Of a stretch of 64,000 nt of DNA, positions 53,801-62,901 are shown in pieces; within the stretch, counting starts at the first letter, position 1, and every line of letters starts with the position of its first letter. The notes beneath the pieces are model-generated. The model saw nothing but the letters and a program-made list of their open reading frames with translations. It did not search any database and was not told the DNA's origin. The stretch covers positions 62,001 through 126,000 of the forward strand of contig CALKFG010000001.1 in assembly GCA_938084575.1 (NCBI GenBank). Direction: 5' to 3'. The position numbers were made by a program, and so were the translations under genes. The DNA comes from an uncultured Hyphomonadaceae bacterium (lineage in GTDB: Bacteria > Pseudomonadota > Alphaproteobacteria > Caulobacterales > Hyphomonadaceae).

Positions 53801-54013
53801 ATGAATCGCGAAGAAGTCCTGCGTCTCGAGGCGTATGTGAAGGAAAAACTCAATCCGGGGCTTCGCCTGATCGCACGCAAGGAAACCGACGACTCGGTCG
53901 AAGTGTATCTCGGCGCCGAGTTTCTGGCGGTCGTCTACAAGGATACCGACGAGGGCGAGGTGTCATATTCGCTGAACATGACCGTTCTCGCCGAGGACCT
54001 CGCCGGCGACTGA
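53801..54013 (+). CDS. DUF3126 family protein
   Basis: A 70-residue acidic protein matching the DUF3126 family of alphaproteobacteria: MNREEVLRLEAYVKEKLN, then VYLGAEFLAVVYKDTDEGEVSYSLNMTVL. Function is unknown. There is an AAAGGGAG site upstream of the ATG. It is convergent with phoH, nine bases away. Confidence 0.9.
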   Translation: MNREEVLRLEAYVKEKLNPGLRLIARKETDDSVEVYLGAEFLAVVYKDTDEGEVSYSLNMTVLAEDLAGD

Positions 54014-54022
54014 TACGGGTCC

Positions 54023-54826
54023 TCAGAGGATCTCCAGCATGTCCGCGACCAGAGGGTGGCGAACGACATCCTTGCCTTCAAGCCGGACAATAGCGGCGCC
54101 ATCCAGCTTTTCGAGCCGGTCGGCGGCCTGGCTCAGCCCTGACAGTTCCGGAAGCAGGTCTGTCTGGGCGGGATCTCCGGTTACAACCATGGTCGAATGC
54201 CATCCGAGGCGCGTCAAAAGCATTTTGATCTGCGTGTAGGTGCAGTTCTGGGCCTCATCGATGACGACAAAGGCATTGTTCAATGTGCGGCCCCGCATGA
54301 AACCAATCGGTGCGATCTCGATCAGTCCTTCGGCCATCATGTGTTTGAGCTGGGCCGGGCTCAGGCGATCGGACAGGGCGTCATAGAGCGGTCGGAGATA
54401 GGGCGCGAGCTTATCCTCCATCGCGCCGGGAAGATATCCAATCTGTTCTCCCGCTTCCACCGCCGGCCGCGACAGAATGATTCGCGCAACATCTCCTTTC
54501 TGCAGTGCCTCGATGGCCTTGCAAATCGCGAGATAGGTCTTTCCGGTCCCGGCAGGGCCAACGGCAAAAACGAGAGATTTTTCGGTCAGGGCCATCAAAA
54601 GGTCGGCCTGATTCTGAGACCTTGGCTTTACTGTTTTCTGGTATTTCTGGGCCCGGTGTCCATGTGCTGGAACAAGCTTAGGTGGGCCATCGGTCTCAGC
54701 GGGATTCCACCCTGGTCCCGGTATTGTATACAGCTGGGGCTCTTGCGGTGCGTTGTTTTCAAAGAAGCTCGAGGCGTTGAATGTGGCTTGAGCTTTCTGG
54801 CGCTTTGCTGCAACCCGCTTTCCCAT
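54023..54826 (-). CDS. PhoH family ATPase
   Basis: A 267-residue P-loop ATPase related to PhoH. Walker A is GPAGTGKT at residues 90-97, Walker B VVIDEAQN at about 187-194, and VTGDPAQTDL follows as in the RNA helicase-like PhoH group. The first roughly 70 residues are basic and variable. PhoH proteins are linked to RNA metabolism under stress; the exact role is unknown. The start ATG at 54826 follows AAAAAGGAGACACTT. A hairpin with a T-run lies just upstream. Confidence 0.92.
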   Translation of the reverse strand: MGKRVAAKRQKAQATFNASSFFENNAPQEPQLYTIPGPGWNPAETDGPPKLVPAHGHRAQKYQKTVKPRSQNQADLLMALTEKSLVFAVGPAGTGKTYLAICKAIEALQKGDVARIILSRPAVEAGEQIGYLPGAMEDKLAPYLRPLYDALSDRLSPAQLKHMMAEGLIEIAPIGFMRGRTLNNAFVVIDEAQNCTYTQIKMLLTRLGWHSTMVVTGDPAQTDLLPELSGLSQAADRLEKLDGAAIVRLEGKDVVRHPLVADMLEIL

Positions 54827-54847
54827 AAGTGTCTCCTTTTTGGTCAG

Positions 54848-54879
54848 AAAAAAGCCGCTGGGCCATCAGGCGCAGCGGC
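54848..54879 (-). terminator. Hairpin with T-run just upstream of phoH
   Basis: Read on the minus strand, GCCGCTG (54879-54873) pairs with CAGCGGC (54860-54854) around a 12-base loop and is followed by TTTTTT (54853-54848). It ends 21 bases before the phoH start codon. It has the form of an intrinsic terminator, either of an attenuated phoH leader or of a small RNA encoded upstream on the same strand. Confidence 0.6.
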
Positions 54880-55065
54880 AACGAAACAGATTGGAAGTGG
54901 GACGTAACCGACCTGAACCATCGGCTCGGTGGCCTGAGGCGTTTCGGACGTATCTTGAACATCCCGGTTTAGGCTCCCCGAATCTCTACTTGAATTACAG
55001 GTTAGCAGGGTTAATCCCGAATTAAATGCTGGCAGACATAAAAATTATGAAAGGGAGGCTGGACT

Positions 55066-55599
55066 ATGGCTTTATACACGCTGGATGGGGTTAGCCCGAC
55101 TGTTCCGACTTCCGGCAATTACTGGGTCGCGGATACAGCAACCGTTCTTGGCAACGTATTTCTGGAAGAAAATGCCAGCGTCTGGTTCAATGCGGTCCTC
55201 CGAGGCGACAATGACCCCATACTTGTCGGGGCGCAATCTAACATACAGGATGGCAGCATCCTGCACACTGACCATGGTTGCCCCTTGACCATTGGACGAG
55301 AGGTCACTGTCGGGCATATGGTGATGCTGCATGGCTGCGAGATTGGCGATCAGAGCCTGATCGGTATGGGGTCGACCATTCTTAACCGCGCCAAGATCGG
55401 ACGGAATTGCATCATCGGCGCCAACAGTCTTATCCCTGAGGGCAAGGTGATCCCGAATAACTCACTGGTCATGGGCTCTCCGGGTAAAGTTGTCCGTCAA
55501 ATCGAAGACAAGCATATTGCTCTGATAAAGGGATCTGCAGCGGTTTATGTCGCCAACTGGAAACGTTTTGCCACTGGCCTGAAACCTTTCACACCCTGA
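55066..55599 (+). CDS. Gamma carbonic anhydrase family protein
   Basis: A 177-residue left-handed beta-helix protein of the gamma-carbonic anhydrase-like (YrdA/CaiE) family. The zinc ligands are His67, His84 and His89 in SILHTDHG and VTVGHMVMLHGCEIGD, and LIGMGSTILNRAKIG follows. Members may be carbonic anhydrases or acyl-binding proteins; activity is often low or untested. The ATG follows AAAGGGAGGCTGGACT. It is convergent with the PAS protein gene. Confidence 0.93.
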   Translation: MALYTLDGVSPTVPTSGNYWVADTATVLGNVFLEENASVWFNAVLRGDNDPILVGAQSNIQDGSILHTDHGCPLTIGREVTVGHMVMLHGCEIGDQSLIGMGSTILNRAKIGRNCIIGANSLIPEGKVIPNNSLVMGSPGKVVRQIEDKHIALIKGSAAVYVANWKRFATGLKPFTP

Positions 55600-55606
55600 T
55601 GGTGTA

Positions 55607-56146
55607 TCAGACCAGCCGCAGCTTGCTGGGTCTTGGACGGGGCTCCGGGGGATAAAGCGCAGTCAAACGCTGGCGCCAAATCGGGCGCTGCATCAGTTGG
55701 GCGAATGGATCGAGGAGCTGAACAAGCCCAAGCAGTCTGGGCAGTTTGGTCGGTGCAATCTGACTTGTGGCAAGGGGGGCAAGGGTGATTTCCAGGCGCA
55801 CGGTGTCCCCTGTCAGGGTTTCACCCAGCCCTCTCATGATACCTGGTCTCTCGGCGAACCGGACGCCGTTGAGGAAAGCGTGAGCCAGCGAGCGGTCGAT
55901 TGGGGACCACAGGGACCCGAAATCATGATCGATAAGAGGGCGACCAAAAAGGGTTTCAATCTGCAGCCCACTGTTTCGGAATACCCAGTCCTGCTCTTCG
56001 ATCTGATCCAGGACGAAAAGATTGGCCATCAGGTCTGCATGCTCACCGACCTCCGGACTGGCAAGATTGCCAGCTGTTTCCTGGTTTATCCTTTCCCATG
56101 CTTTCAGAAGTGTCTTGGTGTTTGGGTGAAATATTTTTTGCCTCAT
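55607..56146 (-). CDS. PAS_5-type PAS domain protein
   Basis: A 179-residue protein resembling the alphaproteobacterial PAS_5 family. The pattern DWVFRNSGLQIETLFGRPLIDHDFGSLW is typical of the PAS core, and the C-terminus is basic and proline-rich (YPPEPRPRPSKLRLV). Such proteins are thought to sense or scaffold; there is no output domain. The ATG at 56146 with GAAAAGGGAC upstream was chosen over a 25-residue longer frame. Confidence 0.75.
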   Translation of the reverse strand: MRQKIFHPNTKTLLKAWERINQETAGNLASPEVGEHADLMANLFVLDQIEEQDWVFRNSGLQIETLFGRPLIDHDFGSLWSPIDRSLAHAFLNGVRFAERPGIMRGLGETLTGDTVRLEITLAPLATSQIAPTKLPRLLGLVQLLDPFAQLMQRPIWRQRLTALYPPEPRPRPSKLRLV

Positions 56147-56422
56147 CTGTCCCTTTTCCCCAGCCGAGCTGAGGGGCGCGTTTGCCCCGTTACATGCGTT
56201 GTTTGGACAGTGTCTTCGCAAGCTTCACGCCAGTTTTTTTTCGCCTGTCTGGGGAATTCTGCTGCACTTGGCGCAGCTCTTCTTCCCTCAAGGGAATTTA
56301 CAGATACGCTGTTCTCCTATGGGTGGAATAGTGGCCCAAGACGAAGCGATCGGGTGTGTTGATCGGCTGGCGCCGACAAAACCGGCTGGCTGTTATCTTT
56401 TGACGCCTGAGAACGAAGGGCC

Positions 56423-56821
56423 TTAGTGTTTTTTCTGCAGCAGCAGGGCGGCTGCCGCGAAAAGCAGAGCTTCGAAGACCGCATACGTCCAATTTGTCAT
56501 CGTGGCACTGTCCCCAGCGATAAAAGAGGCGAGGCGGCCGATCACATAGCCGCCCATATATGACAAGATGAACCAAAGTGCAGGTCGGGCCATGTCGTGA
56601 CGCAAGGCCCCGGCAAGGCAGAGCGCGCCAGCCCCCAGACTCACCCCACCAAAAACACCCCGCATTTCGAAAAGGCCCGCCGGGCCGCTCACAGTCACCC
56701 CAAGTTGGGACGTCATTTGCGCAGGATCGATGGCGGACCATATCCCAAAACCAAGGAACATCGCCGCCACAAACAGTAGAAAAGATCTGATCAGCATTTT
56801 AGACGATATAGAGTGCCGCAT
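56423..56821 (-). CDS. DUF4345-like small membrane protein
   Basis: A 132-residue protein with four hydrophobic segments. FLGFGIWSAIDPAQM followed by EMRGVFGGVSLGAGALCLAGA resembles DUF4345-type membrane proteins. No function is known. The start is unclear: ATG at 56821 (used here) or at 56797; neither has a good ribosome site. Downstream on the same strand, the 276-base gap to the PAS gene at 56147-56422 shows no gene or tRNA to me. Confidence 0.65.
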   Translation of the reverse strand: MRHSISSKMLIRSFLLFVAAMFLGFGIWSAIDPAQMTSQLGVTVSGPAGLFEMRGVFGGVSLGAGALCLAGALRHDMARPALWFILSYMGGYVIGRLASFIAGDSATMTNWTYAVFEALLFAAAALLLQKKH

Positions 56822-56921
56822 AATTTTGGCGAGATGTCGGCCTGACCTTGCCTTCCGATCCCGACAGCGTGAATAAGTTCGGCAGGACAATGTATAAATC
56901 CACTGAGGAGGGGCGGCCCTT

Positions 56922-57572
56922 ATGACAACACGAATTGATGCGGTGATCTGGGATTTTGGGGGTGTGATCACATCGTCTCCGTTTGACGCTTTTGCCCAAT
57001 ATGAGATCGACCGCGATCTCCCCAGAGACTTTATTCGACTTGTGAATGCACGAAATGGTGACACCAATGCCTGGGCGCAGCTCGAACGATCGGAGGTTAA
57101 TGCCGCGGAGTTCGATGTCCTTTTCAGACAGGAGGCCCTGGAGCTTGGCCATGATGTTTCAGGTAAGGATGTTCTCGAGTTGCTGTCGGGTGGGCTGCGC
57201 CCCGCGGTTGTCGGTGCACTGAAGGTCTGCAAAGCTCGGGTGAAGGTGGGGTGTATTACCAATAATGCGCCGGTCGGAAAGGGGGCGTCGATGACGTCTG
57301 ATCCGGACCGGGCCCAGCAGGCGCAGGCTGTTCTGGACCTGTTTGATCATGTTATTGAAAGCTCTAAACTGGGCATCAGAAAGCCTGATCCCAGAATATA
57401 TGAAATGATGTGTGAGGCGCTCGAGGTTTCGCCCTCTCATTGTGTTTATCTCGATGATCTCGGGATCAACCTAAAGCCTGCTAGAGCCATGGGGATGACC
57501 ACGATCAAGGTGCTGAATGAAGACCAGCTATTGGCAGATCTTCGTCAGGCCACGGGATTTGAGGGGCTCTAG
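56922..57572 (+). CDS. HAD-IA family hydrolase (epoxide hydrolase N-terminal-like)
   Basis: A 216-residue haloacid dehalogenase-superfamily protein. VIWDFGGVITSSPFDAF holds the nucleophile Asp, with Gly at the second Asp position as in this subgroup. SKLGIRKPDPRIYEMM supplies the lysine, and VYLDDLGINLKPARAMGMTTIKV the acidic pair. Relatives include the N-terminal domain of soluble epoxide hydrolase and ACAD10. It starts after GAGGAGGGGC and is followed two bases later by a lipoprotein gene. Confidence 0.9.
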   Translation: MTTRIDAVIWDFGGVITSSPFDAFAQYEIDRDLPRDFIRLVNARNGDTNAWAQLERSEVNAAEFDVLFRQEALELGHDVSGKDVLELLSGGLRPAVVGALKVCKARVKVGCITNNAPVGKGASMTSDPDRAQQAQAVLDLFDHVIESSKLGIRKPDPRIYEMMCEALEVSPSHCVYLDDLGINLKPARAMGMTTIKVLNEDQLLADLRQATGFEGL

Positions 57573-57574
57573 GA

Positions 57575-58183
57575 TTGCGGCTTTGGGCGGTTCTATTCGG
57601 TATCCTGATCAGCGGCTGCGGCAATGATGGCGGCCGACAGACTGAGTCGCTTCGCGTGAGGGTCACTGCTGCGCCCACTGTGACCCGTCCTGTCACAAGG
57701 CCTTTGGTCAGACCTGCCCTAACAACAGAGGTCCTTGCCCAGATCGTCTTTTTGAAGGCAATTATTCAAGCCGACTTGCGGAGCCGGCCTGTTCGGGCAG
57801 CGCAGCCGGAACCGGCTGTTGTATCGAATTCCATCCATCAACTGCATCGCGCTCACCGGGACGGGCTTCGGCGTTCGGGGATTGATCCACCGGACCAGCT
57901 CGGTCTTGTGAGTGATGGCCCATACGGCCGGCGCCAGTGGGGTGATGAGACCGCATATGTCTGGCCGGATCTGGCTGCTCCTGGAGCAGATGACCCGATG
58001 CCCGAATTGCTCAGTTTTTCAGGCCGGGCGCGTCTGAGAACATTGGTGGGAGAAGTGGAACTGACGGGTATAGGTCCGGGGCAAGGCTATCCGGGCGCAC
58101 ACACAGCGATCGCCGAAGATGGGCGCTGGTTGTATTTCCCACATCAAGCTGAGACCGACACGATAGGAGATGGTGATGGCTGA
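57575..58183 (+). CDS. Putative lipoprotein of unknown function
   Basis: A 202-residue protein starting at a TTG (57575) preceded by TAGGA. The N-terminus [19 protein letters not shown] is a lipoprotein signal with cleavage before Cys15, so it should be anchored in the envelope. The rest has no motif I recognise; a later part contains [20 protein letters not shown] and ends in an acidic tail. It overlaps the following pterin dehydratase gene by eight bases and follows a HAD hydrolase gene closely, forming a probable three-gene operon. Confidence 0.65.
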   Translation: MRLWAVLFGILISGCGNDGGRQTESLRVRVTAAPTVTRPVTRPLVRPALTTEVLAQIVFLKAIIQADLRSRPVRAAQPEPAVVSNSIHQLHRAHRDGLRRSGIDPPDQLGLVSDGPYGRRQWGDETAYVWPDLAAPGADDPMPELLSFSGRARLRTLVGEVELTGIGPGQGYPGAHTAIAEDGRWLYFPHQAETDTIGDGDG

Positions 58184-58475
58184 GAAAATAGACCTGCAGG
58201 ACCTTCTTGCGGGCTTGTCTGGATGGGCGGCGGCCGAGGATGGGCGCGAAGCGATTCAAAAGACTTACCACTTTAAGGACTTTAAGGCAGCGTTTGCCTT
58301 TATGACGGCGTCGGCCCTTAAGGCTGAGCAACTGGACCACCACCCCGAATGGTTCAACGTGTATTCACGTGTCGACATAACCCTGACCACGCATGATGCC
58401 GCCGGCGTGACCCGCCTCGACGAGGAACTTGCCCGCTTTATGGACAATTTGGCCGGGCATCTGGCGCCGTCCTAG
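58176..58475 (+). CDS. 4a-hydroxytetrahydrobiopterin dehydratase
   Basis: Pterin-4-alpha-carbinolamine dehydratase, 99 residues. The signature [26 protein letters not shown] contains the catalytic histidines. It regenerates the pterin cofactor of aromatic amino acid hydroxylases. The ATG at 58176 was chosen because TAGGAG lies at ideal spacing; an ATG two codons earlier is possible. It is convergent with the MFS gene and shares a palindromic CTAG stop overlap with it. Confidence 0.94.
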   Translation: MAEKIDLQDLLAGLSGWAAAEDGREAIQKTYHFKDFKAAFAFMTASALKAEQLDHHPEWFNVYSRVDITLTTHDAAGVTRLDEELARFMDNLAGHLAPS

Positions 58476-59701
58476 GACGCGGCACGCCGAGTCAGGGTCA
58501 GCATGGCATAAAGGGCAAGGCAGGAAATCATCCCTGCAGATGCCAGAAGCGGAAGTTGCGGGGATAATTGATAAAAGGCTGCGCCGATGAGTGGGCCGAA
58601 AATAAAACCGGCAGGTGGGGCGGCCGCCAGCAGGGCTGCAGCCGAAGCCTGTTCGTCCCTTTCAACTGACATTGTTCCCAGCGCATTGGCCGAAGGTACG
58701 GCCAGAGCCGCCCCCGCTCCAACCACCAGGAAAGCAACGCAGACGCTCCAATAGGGCTGGCTTATATCCGCTGCAACATAACCGGCAGCCACGAGGGCCA
58801 GTCCAATGGGCAGCATTTTGCGGGGATCAGGACGTCTTGGCTGAATAAATCCGAACTGTACGACCACCATCATAACGGCCAGACAGGCAAAAACGATACC
58901 TGTTGATAACACCACATCGGCTTCTTCCAATCCGTAGCGGTCCTCCAGAAACCAGCCAAGCGTTTGCTGGATCATGCCGATCGCGACGAAATAGGTGAAC
59001 AGAAAAACCAGGTGGGGAAAAACCCTTGGGTCGCCCATAGCCAAGGGCTTGGCCTTGCGGCTTTTTTTATCGACCCGACGTGTGGGTGGCAGCACAAAGC
59101 CGATTGTGACCCCAAAGGTCAGGCAGAGAATGATCGACCCCCAGAGCGGAACCAAAGCCCCGAAGGGCGCGAGCAGGGCAGCGCCTGCGGGGCCGATGAT
59201 GGACCCGACGCTCATGGCAGCGCCCAACATTCCCAGCCCGACTGCGCGATTTGCTGGCGTGGTTGCATCGGTCATGGCCGCCATGGATGCTGGCTGCAGG
59301 CCCGGAGACAGAAGTCCAAACCAAATTCTGACGAAGACCAGCGAGAAAAACATCGTCGCCCCCGTGAGTATGCCGGCCAGAGCCGCCTCAAGGGTGAAGA
59401 GGAACGCCATATTGGTGAAGCCCATGGCCATCAACGAAAACACCATGACACGTTTGCGGCCATATCGGTTCGCCCAGTTACCCCATACGGGGATCATGAG
59501 AGTGTAGATGGCGGCTGACAGCGTCAGAATACCGGCAACCTCGATTTCCGACAGGCCAGCGGCTCTGGCAACCGGAGCCACAACAACGAAATTAATCGTC
59601 ATGCCGGCACCCATGGCAACGCTGGCCAGTGCAATCATAGCCTGTTGTAAGGACGACAGCGGTAGAAGCGGCGTGTCCGGGGAGGGGGGGGAGTGTGTCA
59701 T
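58472..59701 (-). CDS. MFS transporter
   Basis: A 409-residue major facilitator protein with about 12 helices. [22 protein letters not shown] in the loop after helix 2 matches the MFS motif A, and [24 protein letters not shown] lies in a helix 5 region like drug efflux families. Substrate unknown. It begins at ATG 59701. A 147-base gap precedes the divergent MBL-fold gene. Confidence 0.88.
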   Translation of the reverse strand: MTHSPPSPDTPLLPLSSLQQAMIALASVAMGAGMTINFVVVAPVARAAGLSEIEVAGILTLSAAIYTLMIPVWGNWANRYGRKRVMVFSLMAMGFTNMAFLFTLEAALAGILTGATMFFSLVFVRIWFGLLSPGLQPASMAAMTDATTPANRAVGLGMLGAAMSVGSIIGPAGAALLAPFGALVPLWGSIILCLTFGVTIGFVLPPTRRVDKKSRKAKPLAMGDPRVFPHLVFLFTYFVAIGMIQQTLGWFLEDRYGLEEADVVLSTGIVFACLAVMMVVVQFGFIQPRRPDPRKMLPIGLALVAAGYVAADISQPYWSVCVAFLVVGAGAALAVPSANALGTMSVERDEQASAAALLAAAPPAGFIFGPLIGAAFYQLSPQLPLLASAGMISCLALYAMLTLTRRAAS

Positions 59702-59848
59702 AGTATGAGCCGTATCTCTTCCTCAATCAGATCCGGCCCCGAACGGCAATCAGAAATGTTGCGGATACTGGTTTTCTGTCTGACCCGGCACCCGGGCTGA
59801 CCCATGGTGAGGCTTGGTGAACCCCGGTCGGTGTGCGAACACCCTTCC

Positions 59849-60928
59849 ATGGATGGTTTTCAAGGCAAAACGGCGGGGCGACCCGCTCTCAATTACCCGC
59901 ATGGGGACTTCGTGCCTGACGTTGGCGACATCTTCGAAGTGGCAAGTGGCGTGCATTGGGTTCGCATGCCGCTTCCATTCTCGTTGAAATGGATCAATCT
60001 CTGGCTGATCGACGATGGTGAACGCGGCTGGACTCTCGTCGATACCGGGATGCCCTTAGAGCCGACAAAGGCCGCTTGGCGTAAGATTTTTGAAGAAAAA
60101 CTGGGCGGTCGTCCGATTTGGCGTGTGATCGTGACCCATATGCATCCCGATCATATCGGCAATGCTGGGTGGGTTGTACGCAAATTCCCGGGTGCTGAAC
60201 TCTGGATAAGCCGGCTTGAGTATCTCAGCTGCCGTATGCTTGTCGCCGATACCGGCCGGACCGCGCCTGAGGACGGTGTCCGATTTTATCGACAGGCTGG
60301 TTGGTCGGATGATCAGATCGAGACCTACAAGACGCGTTTTGGGGGGTTTGGGCGTGCGGTATCGCGTTTGCCGGACTCCTATTTTAGGCTTGAGGACGAG
60401 CTCAAGTTTGAAATGGCCGGTCAAACCTGGCAGGTGGTGATTGGTAATGGCCATTCGCCCGAGCATGCCTGTCTCTTCTGCCCGGCGCTGAATGTTGTCA
60501 TTTCAGGTGACCAATTACTGCCAAAAATTTCGTCTAATGTTTCGGTTTTCCCAACTGAGCCAAAGGGCAACCCTTTGGCTGACTGGCTCAACAGCTGTGA
60601 AAAACTTAAACGCATTTTGCCCGCCGGCGTTCTGGTTCTGCCCGCGCATAATGAACCCTTCACCGGTGCGCATGAGCGGCTGGACCACCTTATTCGCGGC
60701 CATCACATTGCACTTCGGCGCTTGTCTCAAAGGCTGGGCCAAGCCCCCCGTCGGGTGGTGGATGTCTTTCCCGCTATTTTTGGCCGGGCCATCGGGGATG
60801 ACGTGCTCAGCATGGCCACAGGCGAAGCCTTGGCACACCTGAACTATCTGGTGGCGGCTGGAGATGCCGTGGGCATAGAAAGCTCAGATGGAGTGACCTG
60901 GTTTCAGGCGGCGTCCAGCGCGGCCTGA
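59849..60928 (+). CDS. MBL-fold metallo-hydrolase
   Basis: A 359-residue metallo-beta-lactamase-fold protein. The metal motif is VTHMHPDHIGNAGWV, with further ligands in NGHSPEHACLFCP and the later VLPAHNEPFTG. The N-terminal strand VHWVRMPLPFSLKWINLWLIDDG is typical of MBL hydrolases that act on lactones or thioesters. The start at 59849 puts the conserved strand at the usual distance; an earlier ATG at 59804 is possible. Function unspecified. Confidence 0.85.
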   Translation: MDGFQGKTAGRPALNYPHGDFVPDVGDIFEVASGVHWVRMPLPFSLKWINLWLIDDGERGWTLVDTGMPLEPTKAAWRKIFEEKLGGRPIWRVIVTHMHPDHIGNAGWVVRKFPGAELWISRLEYLSCRMLVADTGRTAPEDGVRFYRQAGWSDDQIETYKTRFGGFGRAVSRLPDSYFRLEDELKFEMAGQTWQVVIGNGHSPEHACLFCPALNVVISGDQLLPKISSNVSVFPTEPKGNPLADWLNSCEKLKRILPAGVLVLPAHNEPFTGAHERLDHLIRGHHIALRRLSQRLGQAPRRVVDVFPAIFGRAIGDDVLSMATGEALAHLNYLVAAGDAVGIESSDGVTWFQAASSAA

Positions 60929-60947
60929 CATTTTTTCACCATGAAGG

Positions 60948-60970
60948 TCGCGTTAGGTTCCCGAACGCGA
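60948..60970. repeat. Inverted repeat upstream of lepB
   Basis: A perfect seven-base pair TCGCGTT (60948-60954) and AACGCGA (60964-60970) around a nine-base spacer lies between the MBL gene and lepB. It could be an mRNA hairpin or a protein site; no T-run follows on the plus strand. Confidence 0.4.
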
Positions 60971-61042
60971 TAAGCGCTGTTCTCCGAAAGGCCTTCGCGG
61001 CTCGACCGGGAGACAAGGGCTGGATCAGAAAGGACATGTCAT

Positions 61043-61903
61043 ATGGGCGACCCCGCAAACGCCTCTTCCGTTGAGCCTGCCTCCGGTGGCTTTCGGGAGA
61101 AATTGATCAAGGAATTGCGGGAATGGGGTGTTACCCTGTCAATATTTGTTCCGATCTTTCTCGTTTTTTCCGGGCTAGTCTACGAATTGCGCGTGATCCC
61201 CTCGGAAAGCATGGTGCCCAATCTTCAGGTCGGAGACCGGGTCGCCGTCAATAAATTCGCATATGGATATTCCAGAAACTCGCTCCCATTCAGTCTCGGG
61301 CGCTATGTCCCACTTCCAGATGGCCGCCTTTTGGCGAGATTACCGGCTCGTGGAGATGTCGCGGTTTTTGAGCATCCCCACACACCACGGGTCATGATCA
61401 AGCGTATCATCGGTCTTCCCGGCGATGAAATCGCGCTACGGTCCGGCCAAATCTATCTGAATGGCGCACCGATTGAACGCGAGTTTGTGCGGCGGGTTCG
61501 TTATGTGGAGAATGGACGCGGTGGATCAGTTCTGGCCCGGGAATATCAAGAATCGGATGGCCAGGCGAGCTGGACCAGTCATGTTTGGGAGAATGGCGGA
61601 GCGTTCAGCGATACTGTCACATTCCGCGTGCCGGAAGGCCATTATTTCTTTATGGGCGACAACCGGGACAATTCCCTCGATGGGCGGAGCCTGTCGGGGC
61701 ATTGCCTGGAGTCTGAGCCAGGCATGATTTCTGATGCAGGATGCCCACCGCGCGCGGGTGTGTCCGCGACAAAAGCCTCTATTGGATTTGTCCCGTTTGA
61801 TAATCTGATAGGACGTGCCGACACGGTGCTCTTCAGCACCTATAGCTGTGGTCGTGCCAGCGCCGAGCCGTGTATGAAGCCGAGATTGTGGCGCGGGCTG
61901 TAA
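61043..61903 (+). CDS. lepB: Signal peptidase I
   Basis: Cleaves signal peptides at the membrane. The 286-residue protein has an N-terminal membrane helix (about residues 29-48), catalytic Ser56 in RVIPSESMVPNLQVGD and Lys120 in VMIKRIIGLPGD, and the conserved FFMGDNRDNSLDGR near the C-terminus. A short insertion around residues 75-100 (YSRNSLPFSLGRYVPLPDGR) is common in the family. A GAAAGGACATGTC site precedes the ATG. Confidence 0.96.
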   Translation: MGDPANASSVEPASGGFREKLIKELREWGVTLSIFVPIFLVFSGLVYELRVIPSESMVPNLQVGDRVAVNKFAYGYSRNSLPFSLGRYVPLPDGRLLARLPARGDVAVFEHPHTPRVMIKRIIGLPGDEIALRSGQIYLNGAPIEREFVRRVRYVENGRGGSVLAREYQESDGQASWTSHVWENGGAFSDTVTFRVPEGHYFFMGDNRDNSLDGRSLSGHCLESEPGMISDAGCPPRAGVSATKASIGFVPFDNLIGRADTVLFSTYSCGRASAEPCMKPRLWRGL

Positions 61904-61949
61904 CAGGGCAGAACTTGCTTGAAGGCATGCGCCGAACCGGGCTAAGGCT

Positions 61950-62600
61950 ATGAAGCGTCAAATAGTCGACGGATGGGGCGATATGGGTGACCAATCTAAA
62001 TCTGAGCTCCTTAGAGGGCCCATTATCGTGTCGCGGCATGGCCGGCCGGCCTTGGACCGTACAGCGGGACCCAAGCTGAATTGGGTCGATTACCGGGATT
62101 GGTGGGAGCGCTATGAGCTTGGAAGTCTGGCAAAGGACCAGGCCCCTCCCGAAGGATTGGTTGAGGCGGTCGCAAATACCGACTTGGTCCTGAGTTCGGC
62201 AAGGGCGCGAGCGATTGAAACGGCACAGCTGGCGACGCGGGGACGGGAGCCGACGCCGTATGCTGTTTTCAACGAGGCGCCGCTGCCTCCGCCCCGTCTT
62301 GCAAAGCTGTATTTCTTGCCGAAAACCTGGAACATTCTGGCCCGAATGGCTTGGTTGCAAGGGCACAGCCTGGACGGTGAAAGTGTTGGGGATGTGCGTG
62401 AACGGGCAAAGCAGGCGGCCCTGCACCTGCATAATGCGTCGGAAGGAACCAGCGTCTATCTGGCGGCCCATGGCTGGTTCAACCGCATGCTTCGGCGGCC
62501 ATTGAAACGGCTTGGCTGGGTCTGTATTCGCGATGGTGGAGACGGGTATTGGAGCTATCGGGTCTATGAATATCGTGGAAAAGGCGCCTTGAAGGATTGA
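61950..62600 (+). CDS. Histidine phosphatase family protein
   Basis: A 216-residue phosphoglycerate-mutase-like protein. The phosphorylated histidine is in IIVSRHGRPALDR (R-H-G), and a second histidine lies in VYLAAHGWFNRML; both are expected for the superfamily. Substrate is unknown. ATG 61950 is used; ATG 61983 would remove 11 residues and has GGATGGGG nearby. It follows lepB by 46 bases. Confidence 0.8.
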   Translation: MKRQIVDGWGDMGDQSKSELLRGPIIVSRHGRPALDRTAGPKLNWVDYRDWWERYELGSLAKDQAPPEGLVEAVANTDLVLSSARARAIETAQLATRGREPTPYAVFNEAPLPPPRLAKLYFLPKTWNILARMAWLQGHSLDGESVGDVRERAKQAALHLHNASEGTSVYLAAHGWFNRMLRRPLKRLGWVCIRDGGDGYWSYRVYEYRGKGALKD

Positions 62601-62646
62601 GGCGGCTGATTTGGCTGTCTAGGGTGGTCGGGCGGTTGATGGAGAC

Positions 62647-62901
62647 ATGTGGGATAATATGGCCGAAACAGCGCTGAATAAGATGAGCTTCGAGGAGGCC
62701 CTCGCTGAGCTTGAAGTAATAGTGAAAAAGCTTGAGCAGGGCGATGTCGATCTGGAGCAGTCCATCACCATTTATGAGCGGGGTGCGGCGCTCAAGAGCC
62801 ACTGTGAAGCCCGTCTCAAGGCCGCGGAGCTTAAGGTCGAGCAGATCGTTCAGGGACCCGAGGGGGCGCCCGTGACGGAGGCGGCAGCCCTACAAGGATG
62901 A
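62647..62901 (+). CDS. xseB: Exodeoxyribonuclease VII small subunit
   Basis: An 84-residue helical protein that joins XseA to form exonuclease VII. The signature MSFEEALAELEVIVKKLEQGDVDLEQSI and the later YERGAALKSHCEARLKAAELKVEQI match the family exactly. The start could be the ATG at 62647 or at 62659. It overlaps ispA by four bases; xseB-ispA-dxs order is widespread. Confidence 0.95.
   Translation: MWDNMAETALNKMSFEEALAELEVIVKKLEQGDVDLEQSITIYERGAALKSHCEARLKAAELKVEQIVQGPEGAPVTEAAALQG

Noticed and set aside
57001-57262. N-terminal extension of the DUF4345-like gene, giving 279 residues
   Set aside because: The extra part is antisense to the HAD gene, is Ser/Arg-rich and lacks any domain; the hydrophobic protein begins at 56821 or 56797.
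60948-60970. LexA-like site upstream of lepB
   Set aside because: The GTTC/GAAC halves do not have the spacing of the alphaproteobacterial GTTC-N7-GTTC box; a simple inverted repeat is the safer description.
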